From contig BDIU01000236.1 in NCBI GenBank assembly GCA_002118135.1, positions 1 to 52,290 on the forward strand: 52,290 nt of DNA, read 5' to 3'. Shown piece after piece: positions 22,802 through 32,956 of this stretch. The stretch is from Trebouxia sp. TZW2008 (lineage: Eukaryota > Chlorophyta > Trebouxiophyceae > Trebouxiales > Trebouxiaceae). How positions within the stretch are numbered: the first letter of the stretch is position 1; the number at the start of each line of letters is the position of its first letter. The position numbers and the translations under genes were made by a program. Under the pieces are notes generated by a model, which had not been told where the DNA came from, searched no databases, and saw only the letters and a list, made by a program, of their open reading frames with translations.

Positions 22802-25800
22802 ATGGACGACACACCTCTGCGCAAGCTCCACGTAGACGTAGTCAAACGGAGTCCTGAGCTGTCTGAGCATCAACAGAGGCTGCAGAGCGCGAGCACAGCG
22901 AGTACTACAGGTGTGGCAACGCGCCTGTAAGCTGTTCTCACCTACGTTCGCGCAGGGGCGCCTCTAATTGGTGTTCACACTGTTACCTTCCAGTCGCAAA
23001 CGGAAGAGGTCATCTGTTGGTCGTAGCTTCTGTTTGAGCTGGGTCGAGCCCACCTCGTGCTCCTTGCAGGGTCACCTCGCATAGATGGCAGCCCAGCTAA
23101 GTTTCCCATAAGCAAGCTCAAGCTAGACAATTTGTTCTTGCAATGGCTGTCAATGACAGAGTCCCAGAACCTGGTATGTCTCAAATTTATTAGTGCCAGT
23201 TGCAGCTGGCCTGTGTCTCAAAGAGGAAGCGCTGCTTGTGCTTGCTTGACGCTGCAGCTTCAGCAACATCAGTGGCCGCAGACGCTGTCAACCTTGTGAC
23301 CAGTTGCTACGAGTTCATCAATGTGCATTGACTTCAGCGTTGACTGATGTCTGCAGACGTTCTGTGACCCAGCGCATAAAAGGTGTTGTGCTTGTTGCGC
23401 AGGTGCTGTCACTGCTTGAAGATGCCAAAGCAGGCAGACCACTGACGCGCCCTCTGGAGTCAGCGTCACCTTTGTCACCCTCAGCAGCTCAGAACTTGTT
23501 TGCAAGCTCAACTGTGAGTTGCTTGACCCACCTTGCTTGGTTGCTTTTGCAATTGATCTGGACTACAAAGATCAGCAGCTGATATGAAGCTGTGTGTCAT
23601 GCAGCCACCATTGTCACCACACAAGCCACAGTCACCTCGCTCACCACAGTCCCCTTCGCGGCGCACAAACAGCGTCTCTCTACAAGCAGAGGTAGCTCTT
23701 TAACCTGGCATGCATTGTAGACTTGCTGTGTCACACCAGACACGTATCTGTCCCTTTAGCAAACGGCTTGCTGCTGTGGCAGGAGTCACTGTCTTGTCTG
23801 ACTGTCAACAGTTTAACATTAATCCATCATCTACCAGATGACGTTATCTAGCAAACTTGCTTAGTGCGTGTGGTACGAGTCCTGTCTAGCCAGGGGATCT
23901 TGGTGTGAGCGTGATGGTGTGGACAGGACTGTAGCAACTTTGTGCTGGCTTGCTTTGCAGGCTACAGCTGACACAGTGCCTCAATTCTATTTTCCTGGTG
24001 GCAAGCCAGTATCAGCGGAGGTACGAACAGCAGCGCTTGAAAAGATTGATGAGCTGTTCCGCAGCAACCCTGATGGCTTGGCCATCCCAGCTGCCAGAGA
24101 ACTTGTCAAAGAGGTCAGCTGCATCCATATGCACAGAGTGCTCAATCTGTGTCAGTCATCACTTCTCCTGGGCTCAATATCCGTCATTGGGTGTCTGCAT
24201 GCCCAAAGGCATACTCTGCCGATATGAGCATTCATAAATGTCCGTGTGCCTCATGTCTAACAGGTGCTTGTGAGCTATGGCACAAACATGAAGGCTGCCA
24301 TGACACTTTGACGATCCGCCACGTACAAATTGATTGCTGCTAGCCATGTTGTCTTTGCCCAACTGTCTGCTAGTTTCCCAAAGCATATGCTGTGTATGTT
24401 CAGGTCTTTCAGCTACCAAAAGCCCTGGCGTATCCTCTGTTCTACAAGCTTGTTGCGCCCAACAGCTCCTCAGTCACAAGAGATGCCATCCTTAGCTGGT
24501 TTGAGGAGAAAAACGTCATACAGGTACGCAGGCACCATCTTAGTATAGTCTGCTGTCAGCAAACCGTGTGCTGTCAGACGTCTTCATCAGTACATACTCG
24601 ACCATTGCCAATCTTGCTTTCCTTACTCCTCTGAAGCTGCTGCGACGACTTCAGCAGCAGCAGTAAATGAAGTCAGGTGCATCGTGGCTGACGTCAGGTT
24701 GATGCTGTATGATCTTGCAGGTCAGCCCTGTGCGGCGGATGTTCGACATCTTGAGGAAAGATGGTTGCCAGTATGTAGCGCCGGATGACCTCAAGACCAT
24801 GATGGCAGGCATTCTGCTGTCACACCCAGGTCTAGAATTCTTGCAAGAAACACCAGAGTTCCAAGACAGGTACTTGCATCAGCACTTCAGCTGATTGTTG
24901 TTCGGCCTCACTTGCCTCAATTGCTGCAAAGCTATCATTAGTCGATACCCGCTGTCCGGCCTGCGCCACTGCTGTCACTGCTCTGGATCACTTGCTTTGC
25001 GTTCTGCACTGCTGCATCATTCAGGACCAATTGTCTTGTATGCTGCACTGCTTGGGAAAGGCTGATGTGCCAAAACGCTGCTGTAGTTTCCATGCGTGCA
25101 GCCATGATGTTGATTTTGGCTTTGACTGCTGGGCAGGTATGCAGAGACAGTCATCCATCGCATATTCTATAAGCAAGACAAGAGTGGCAGTGGCAGACTC
25201 AGCTTCAGGGACTTGAAAAGGTGACTATCATCAGGCCCCCAATGCAAATGCTGGATAGTGTACAAACATTTTATGGGCCTTGAGCAAGTGCAGCTGGTGT
25301 TCACGCCTGGAGTTGTTATCATCCATGCAGCTTGGCTGTCATAAACTACATTTCTGATAGCAGTTCTGAAAGCAATTTGCTGCCTTTGCATCAATAATGT
25401 AACTCTTATTTGATCTGTTCATGCAGGGGTGACTTGCTGCATGCATTGACGCTTCTTGATGAAGAAGAAGACATCAACAAAGTGCTCAAGTACTTCAGCT
25501 ATGAGCACTTCTATGTCATCTACTGCAAGGTGAGGCATGAGCAGCTGACACGTTTTGCTTGGCGCTGTACTGGCTGTATTGTGCTGCTGCATGCTGTGAA
25601 GGCCACAGGTGTTTGCAAGGTGCCTCTGTTCACTATGCATGCTATATGCATGTGTTAAACACTCTCATGTGTGTGAACTGCAGTTCTGGGAGCTGGACAA
25701 CGATCATGACTTCCTAATCAGCAAAGAAGACCTCATCAGATACAGCAATCACTCTCTCACATACAGAATAGTAGAGCGCATCTTTCAGCAGGTCAGACGT

Positions 25801-27637
25801 AATGCTGTACACTTTGTTTTGAGTCAAAGGGAACGGGTCATCTGAATGAACATAGGCATTGCAGGAGTTATGCTCGTTGGCTAACATGAGGCTCTGTTGT
25901 AAACCATTCGTGCTTATCCCTGGCAATGCACTAGTGCCTTCTTGCTAACTGTCATGCCACATGTGCCTTGATTAAGAGTTTCTGAGCCTTCTGTCATTGC
26001 CTTTTGGACATTGCTTTGAGGCACTGCGCTTTGACATTCCCTTTTTGAACTGCCATATGAATTTACCTTTTACATCCCCTTTTGGAATTGCCTTGCAGGC
26101 TGGGCGGCCTTTCAAATCAAAAGAGTCTGGCAGCATGGGCTATGAGGACTTTGTGTGGTTCATCATGAGTGAAGAAGACAAAACCAGCGACATGGCTTTG
26201 GACTACTGGTTCAAGTGTTGTGATCTTGATGGGGATGGTTGCCTGCGAGCAAATGAGATGCTGGTCAGTCTTTGACCTAGTGCCCTTTTGCTGGCTGACT
26301 TGAATCAATGTGCTCTGCCCTGCCGATCAGTACGAAGCTCAAGCTGTTGCCTCTGACATGGGCAGCCAGAGCAGTTGTGCGCATTCTTTCAGCTTTCTGC
26401 ATGTCTTGGTCATGGGCACATTCTGTGTGTGCTTGTATCAAAGCTTGCTGTTCCGCATGCCTCACCACAGTTCCTGCACTTAACCATATCATGCAATTCT
26501 GTATATTGCTTGTGAATGCAGCAAGGCATGCATGGTCCTGTCCGAACCCAAATCTCTACATCTTGCCAGTGCTGTGCCCCTCTTGGGCTGCCTCCGCGAA
26601 GAGAGTCTCCTGCTATGATGCCTGACAGCGTAGACTTTTCGTTTCTTTCCTATGCCTGCATGCTATAGGCAAGTGACATGTGTCCTGTTGATGCAGTCCT
26701 TTTGTTCAGAGCAGCATCGAGGATAGAGTGCCTTCCTCAAGGGCCAGTGATGTTTGAGGATGTCCTATGCCAGATGCATGACCTCATCCAGCCTGTAAAG
26801 GAGTTTTCTTGCATCCTGCCAGTGCTGTCCTATGCTTTCAGGCTAATGACCTGCGCTTTGTCAATGCAGTTCTTCTACTCAGAGCAGCTACACAGGATGG
26901 AGTGCTTGTCTCAAGAGCCAGTGTTGTTTGAGGACGTCCTATGCCAGATGCACGACATGATCCAGCCTGCAAAGGAGGGCTGCTTCACCCTAGCAGATCT
27001 GAAGAGACACAAGGCATTGGCTGGCACGCTCTTCAACATGCTTTTCAACCTCCACAAGTTCATAGCGTTTGAGACCAGGGACCCATTCCTGGCTCGTCAG
27101 GTGGGTTCTCCTGTGCATTGTGATCACTTGCACGCAAACTTCACAGGTTCATAGCATTCAACACCAGGGATTTGTTTCTGGCTCATCAAGTGGGTTCTCC
27201 AGGTTGTCATCACTTGCGTTGCAGGTCATGACACCCTGTGCATTACCCTACTGCCCTGCCTATAAAGTTGTATAGTGATGGTGCGCTATGGCTCAAATCA
27301 TGATGCATGACATGATGGAATGCTGATGCGTCGCTCAGTTGTGCTCCAGCTACTCACCAACACCAATTGTCATATCGAAGACAAACAAAGCAGATTTGAT
27401 GATTCTTTGTGCTGCAGCATCCGAGAGTGCATGTGCTGTCCAATTTTCCTTTTCTCCTTTTTTGCTTCAATTTTACTGCTATTCTTGTAGGAACGGGAAG
27501 ATGCAAGCTTGTCAGATTGGGATAGGTTTGCAAGGACTGAATACATCAGGTTGGCAATGGAAGAAGAAGGTGAAGATGCTGAGCCAGAGAGCAGCTCTGA
27601 CTTGTGGGAGAACAGTGTCACAGAAACACCATTTTGA
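22802..27637 (+). CDS. Protein phosphatase 2A regulatory subunit B'' (EF-hand type)
   Basis: Regulatory subunit that directs PP2A to substrates in a calcium-sensitive way; plant members act in cytoskeleton and metabolic control. Thirteen exons join in phase to 556 residues: 22802-22910, 23070-23173, 23403-23513, 23605-23691, 23961-24113, 24404-24523, 24721-24869, 25137-25220, 25427-25529, 25684-25791, 26099-26263, 26870-27100 and 27491-27637. The N-terminus has a Ser-Pro-rich exon ([17 protein letters not shown]). Diagnostic blocks: [79 protein letters not shown] and [22 protein letters not shown]-hand-like loops are visible in [12 protein letters not shown] and [12 protein letters not shown]. 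The end ([10 protein letters not shown]) resembles plant B''. This clean 13-exon reading argues for good base accuracy in the assembly. Exon 12 has duplicated borders on both sides. Confidence 0.95.
26693..26810 (+). repeat. Decayed tandem copy of PP2A B'' exon 12 (5' part)
   Basis: The acceptor and first about 115 bases of exon 12 (26870-26985) have a diverged copy just upstream. It still encodes [17 protein letters not shown] in one frame but has indels near the start. Confidence 0.85.
27143..27200 (+). repeat. Decayed tandem copy of PP2A B'' exon 12 (3' border)
   Basis: The exon 12 end plus donor ([27 protein letters not shown]) recurs about 95 bases downstream, reading [15 protein letters not shown] and followed again by GTGGGTTCTCC. 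Confidence 0.85.
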
Positions 27638-28511
27638 CAAATGTACTCAATGTTATCCCCTTAGCATGACGGGAGTGGTGTTTGTTGACCTCCACCTACC
27701 TGATTTTTGAAGTTGCTCAACAAGGCCTTGAAAGTTCGTTTCAATGAGTATGCTTTGCGCTGGCTCAGAGGGCTCCATCTGCTCACCCTCTGCAACTCTG
27801 TACTCATGCTCAGTATCTTTTGCGCCTCAAGTTGGCGCTCTGAGTGTCATGTTGTAGGACAGATGCCTATTGAATTACCTTTTTACACGCACAGACTGAG
27901 AGAAGTAGGCTGAAAGGGATACAGTACCGTGACAATTCAGCAATGTTCTGCTCAGGGCTGCAGCAAATATGGCAATGACGTCGCGAACTTGCACAAAGCA
28001 TACAGTTGCTGCGGCGACGAGTCAATTGAGGCAGTTGTACGTTAGGGCAGTTATCAGAAAGAGACATGTCAACTTCTGTGCTAAGAGACTGCAACATGCT
28101 TCTGCTGTCAGAATAGCGAGCAAGCATAGTTATGCAACAAACCAGCCGTGTGGTGATGCCCTGGGCCTGGCAAACTGCAAAGCCACAAAAGGGAATGCAC
28201 CATAGCCAGCTTCAGACAAAACAGCAGCTTCCCAGAAAACGTACAAGCTGAAACAGCAAAAATGCCTGCACCAAGGGGCAACATTGCTGGAAGAGAGCAG
28301 TGTATTTGTCCTTTGCACGTTAAAGACACAAAGTCCTTCAGGCTACTCAGTAAAAACTGCAGACTGTATCTATGATCCACACTCGGAGCCTCGACTGAGG
28401 GTCTTGAACTGAAAGAAATAGCCTGATTTTACACTAATTTGACTGATGTACAAAGAGGGCCTGAACGCGGCTTGCTCTTCAAAAGCAAAAAGCTGCATGT
28501 CTTGAACATGT
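27638..28511. other. Convergent intergenic region
   Basis: It lies between the PP2A subunit stop and the TPR-ankyrin-MYND stop on the other strand. Short open frames are present but none has family resemblance. Probably two 3' UTRs and spacer. Confidence 0.45.
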
Positions 28512-31500
28512 TCACCATGGCTGGGCTGGCAACATCATGGGTAAAACCACCAGCTGTTTTGTGGTGTGGTCAACATAGGCTTTGAAGTAAGCCTTCAAGC
28601 CTCCTGCCAGCCCACTTGTCTTAACCAACCTAGCAAGCTTCTCGCTGTCGTTCTGCTGTCGGGGGATCCAGCACTGAAAGTCTCTTTTCTGGTTGTAGCA
28701 CATCAGATCGTTCACGGTCTGCTCTGGCATGACCTTCTTGATCTGCTCAAAATTCTGCACAGCAATATGCAAGTCGATTTTAAACCTTGGTGACATGAGA
28801 CAAGTGCAAGTCTTCAGCAGCAGAGCATGTGAATCTTCAGCAGCAGAGCATGATTGAAAAACAATGACAAAATCAGTGCATTCTGCGCACAAGCTTACCT
28901 CCTTGGACATGTTAAAGTGGGCTAGCACCTCTGGTGGAAGGTGGTCCAGATCGCTTGACTTGGGCACCTGCCGTCCAACCCATTGGGCAAAGTTAGCAAC
29001 ACAGTTGTGCTAGAGCAAACATGGCCATAAAGAGGTTTCTCAAGTCTGTGCTGAGATGCAACCACTGCAACAGCTCTGCTTCAAACAAAATGTCCATGCA
29101 GACTGTAAAGTAGCAGCTTCATGTATTGCATGTATATGTGGCATCTCAGACACCTGTGACTTGGCACTTCTCTTATGCAAGATGGACGTCACACTAAGAA
29201 AGACCCAAGTCAATCCGCTGACGTACCGTGCAACTGAAGTAACAAACAACTAGCCAGCCAGCAACATGATTCCATAATTGCAGGTCAGCCTGTTGCACCT
29301 GGCATGATCCCAATGGTTGCAAGTCAGAATGCCACACCTGTATCTTGACGTCAAACAGCTTGTCATGCGTGACAGCAATGTTGCCAGTGAGGGTCTTGAA
29401 TTGTGGGTGTTGTGCACCACGCCTGGTCCCAGTCATGTGCCCAGATGCCCATCTGGCAGCGTCGCTTTGACTCATTCCTGACCAGGTGTTTTGGCCGCCA
29501 CCTCCTGGCGGCTGACTCCTGATGTCAACCCGTAATTGCTGCTTTGCCTTCTCCTTGCATTCTAGCTTGTGAGTTGACCTGCGAGCAGCTTTGCTCAGCA
29601 GTCTGTGTCTTGTCAGTTGACCTGCAAGGCAGTGTGCTCAGCAGCAGCCTGCCATCATCAACATGAGCTAGATGCCAACAAGACAGCAGCTGAATGCTAG
29701 TTGTACCATGGGTGAAGCTGCCAGCAGGTCTGCTCAGGGGGTGACGGTGCACACTGAGGAACGGGCCGAATACCATCAAGACGACGCCTACATGCTTAAG
29801 TACCCAGCAAGAGACACAAACAAGGCGTTCCTACGCCTTGACTGCAAAAATCATTTAGCCTGTAATGCTGAAGACTTTAGACAGTACTGCAGGGCCGTGG
29901 GCCAGTAATCACTGCAACTGCAAGACAGCATGCAATGGCTGCAGGCCATGTGCAAGATGGCTGAGCCAAATGGAAGTCAAAAGTTCACTGAACAACGACA
30001 AAGTCATACAGAAGGCCTACCAATGTGCCTTCTGACAGTCTGCAGAGCAGTAGATGACCAGACGGCACTTGCTGCACCGCTTGACAGCACCGCTCTTGCC
30101 GCACTGCCCACAGTTGTGGCTGTACTGCTGCACAGTCTCAGCACCAACACCCTGCAGGGCACAATGCCTTGGCGACACCCCCTTGCATCACACCTAGTCT
30201 AAGATGCATGCACAGAGCATCAACAGCAAGCCGTGCATCTGCTGTTGAGCATTGACATCAGATGTAGCCGCTGAAGCAAAGGAGTGGCAACACCACACTG
30301 CTTTGTGTTGCTTGAGACATCAATCTTGAACTTGCGCAACGATCAAGCTTGCAATGACCACCGACCCTTGAAGAGGAGCTTGTATGATCTGCAAGCGCAC
30401 TGCTTGTATTTGCACTTAGCAGTGCCCTTCATGCTGCAAAGTACCTGTTTGCGGTCCATACTGGCCAGCATCTTGGGGTGTAATCTGGCAAGCTGTCTGG
30501 CACAGATGCCATCATTGTCTCTGAGATCTGGGTCTGCGCCCCACTTCAGCAGCAGGTCCACAGCATCCTCCTGCATCAGGGCAACCAGTCAATCAGCACA
30601 TGCGCATGCGCACTGCATCTTTCAGGTTTGACCTGGCAAGCTGTCTGGCACAGATGCCATCATTGTCTCTGCGGTCTGGGTCTGCACCCAACTTCAGCAG
30701 CAGGTCCACAGCATCCTCCTGTACCAGAGCAACCGGTCAACCAATACTTGCGCATCCACACTGCATTCATTAAGACAAAAGGCATGCCAGACAGGCTCAG
30801 CAAGCCCAGCTTGGTGCGTACTAAAGCAGTCAACTGTCCCTAACCACTTTGGTCTTGTGTTAATCTGAAATCATTTGTACTGAATGCACACTGCAGTCTG
30901 CTGATCTACACGCACAACAGTGATCTTTTCCCCCAAGCCTAAAACTCCCACTTTGCTGGCACCTTCGCATACATAAACAGCATGCTACGCCACAAATGCA
31001 GCTGAACTTCCCTGACAAGCAAGGGGTCTTGACGGCTGTGCTGAGTTTTGAGAATGTGTGCCATACACGAATGTGCACAGCGCATCCTTGCATGTGCAAC
31101 ACTGACGGCTTGCAAAACAGCGCTTGAAGCGTGCATCTAAACGCCTTTCATATCTGCTTGAACACACAATGTTTCAGCTAGCCACACACCTCAGCAGCCA
31201 TAACAGCAGAGATCAGCACAGGGCTTCCAAAGCGGTTCCGTTGATTCACATCAGCTCCCTTTTGCAGCAGAATCTCTGCTAGAGGGAGCACTGGAGTATG
31301 TGCAGCAGCATGGCCAAGAGCAGTGTAGCCTCCAATGTCCCTTGCATCCACCCTGGCTCCTTTCTCTAAGAACCATGTCAAGATGGCAGAGTATGCAGTC
31401 ATGGCTTGAGCCCTTGGCATCGTGGTTCTCTGTGCCAGGGCCACCACAAAAGATGTGATTGGCAGGGAGTTAGGTGTGGCGCGGTAGGAGAGCAACTCTG

Positions 31501-32370
31501 GCGTGAACACAGCTTGGACTCTTTGTAGATTGGCATCACACAGAGCACTTGTCAGTGGTCGGTTGGATTCTCGGGCCAGATGGTAAGGGAAGTCCTCGCC
31601 AACTCTGGCCATGCTGTTACGTATCTGCTGGTCATTCTTTGCTTTGTTGGATCTGGAACTCTGATCACCATCCTCCTGCACAAACCAAGTCTTTTCTCGA
31701 TCTCAACTTTGTACTGTTTGACTGGCAGTGGTGGATAGACAACCAAGTTCAGCAGCTTGAAGGCTACCTGGTGTACACCAGCAGCATGGTCTCTGCTTTT
31801 CTTCCACAACTTCTGGAGCAATGCAGTGCCAACAGCCATGCGTGCGATGGCAAAATGAGGTGCTGATCATTGCATCACTGCATAAAGAAGATTTTCCAGC
31901 AGCTTTTCTTGCACCTTCAGAATGGATTCAAGACCCTGCTTTAGGACTGTGTTGTGCTTGTCTTTGGTGAGACCTTCTCTGTAGGCAGACTCAGCAAAGC
32001 CCGGCTGCTTGAGCTGCAGGTGAGCATATGCCTTCCTGCTGTAGCCTTTAATGAAGTCAGGCTTGCTCTTCACGCAGGCACTTGCATCGTCAAGCGCTTT
32101 GGTGAACTGTTCTAGTCCAACATAAGCTGCGCTTCTGTTTGACAACAGAACGTGATTTGTCGGATCTAGCTCCAATGCCCTGCCACAGACCACAGGTTGT
32201 CCTTGTAAGCAATCGGAGTGGCCGCAGAGGCCACCGCGGAGGTGTCTCGACTTTGCCAAAGTTGAATTCAGCAAAGTTGCTCACCGTGTGTACAATTTGA
32301 CTGCGCTCGAGTAGTCCTTGGCAGCATAGGCGGTGTTGGCCTCTGCTTTCAGCTCGTCGACGGTCGGCAT
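28512..32370 (-). CDS. TPR - ankyrin - MYND zinc-finger protein with one in-frame TGA
   Basis: Likely a protein-protein interaction adaptor; the partner is unknown. Minus-strand exons 32370-32285, 32179-31768, 31675-31190, 30570-30445, 30151-30021, 29578-29338, 28967-28899 and 28754-28512 join in phase (598 codons). Domains in order: an N-terminal TPR (ANTAYAAKDYSSAVKLYTRA, then LLSNRSAAYVGLEQFTKALD); ankyrin repeats (GGYTALGHAAAHTPVLPLAE, LLLKWGADPDLRDNDG); a MYND finger with all ligands (CGQCGKSGAVKRCSKC, YCSADCQKAHWSTHKLEC); and a C-terminal domain ending in ARLVKTSGLAGGLKAYFKAY and LPAQPW. A TGA at 31869-31867 interrupts exon 2 between two stretches that otherwise share one frame. An intron from GTGCAAG (about 31925) to CTCCAG (about 31820) would remove it in phase; otherwise it is a nonsense codon, or a TPR gene and an ankyrin-MYND gene lie in tandem. 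Exon 4 has a nearly identical upstream copy. Confidence 0.8.
29570..29645 (-). repeat. Duplicated acceptor of the MYND exon
   Basis: The acceptor used (gctgctcgcag|GTCAACTCACAAG, exon start 29578) has an upstream near-copy (ctgccttgcag|GTCAACTGACAAG) about 45 bases away, with GCTGAGCA before each. Confidence 0.6.
30633..30718 (-). repeat. Extra ankyrin exon copy, about 95% identical to exon 4
   Basis: This copy encodes EDAVDLLLKLGADPDRRDND and differs from the first 86 bases of exon 4 (30570-30445) at only 4 positions. It has its own acceptor and a donor (GCCAG|GTCAAA). If included together with exon 4 the phases clash (it ends in phase 2, exon 4 starts in phase 0), so it is either skipped or a very recent duplicate. 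Confidence 0.85.
30786..30854. repeat. Dispersed 69-bp repeat, copy 2
   Basis: Counterpart of 20127-20195, same orientation and same length without gaps. It lies in the intron between exon 3 and the extra ankyrin exon. Confidence 0.8.
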
Positions 32371-32956
32371 GATGCAGGCTTCAAGCTTTCACGAGCACGC
32401 TGCGCAACGTTCGCGAACTGATTTGAACAGCAGCTGCCCTTAGTGATGGGGGCGCGTTGTCTAGGCGCCCCTGTGCATGTCAAGTTTCTAATGACTTTCA
32501 GGCAGTTGCGCCGACATGCATGAGTACAACGTTTTTTGGCTGCAATTGCCCCTCGTTCTGGCCTTGCCAACCATAACCGTCCGCATCAAGTGGTTGCAAG
32601 GCTTGCTGCGAGCCTGCCGATGCCTCGTGTTATTCCATTGTGGATGATGAAGCGAATCTAATGCTGTCGACCCTGTAGTAAATTGCCACAATCCTGTCCA
32701 TCTGCATTGACTTCAGCATTGGTGAACATCTGCCCACGTTTTCTTGGCCAAGATGCCTGATGAACGCTCAGAGGCTTTGGGAACGAATTAGAGCAGGGCT
32801 TTCCCAAACCGCCTCTGCACAGTCACCTTGGCCCAGACAAGAACGACGTGCAAGTTTCATGTCCTGCTTGATGGCAGGTTAGCCCAGCAACGATAAGCCG
32901 AAATTAGCAAACTGCGACATGTGAGCTCAAGCTTTCTGGCTCGCAGCTTGCCGGCA
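32371..32956. promoter_or_regulatory. Divergent upstream region, TPR-ankyrin-MYND / LOV receptor
   Basis: This 586-base gap separates two start codons facing away from each other. CG-rich patches lie at 32380-32600. A stretch near 32700-32752 (tgcattgacttcagcattgg) resembles 23320-23375. No coding exon is recognised. Confidence 0.45.

Noticed and set aside
23320..23375. Similarity to 32700-32752 around tgcattgacttcagc
   Set aside because: Only about 15 bases match well and the rest is patchy; too weak to call a second dispersed repeat.
31867..31869. TGA as a selenocysteine codon
   Set aside because: Green algae have selenoproteins, but TPR-ankyrin-MYND proteins are not known ones and the context has no redox motif; an intron or nonsense change is simpler.
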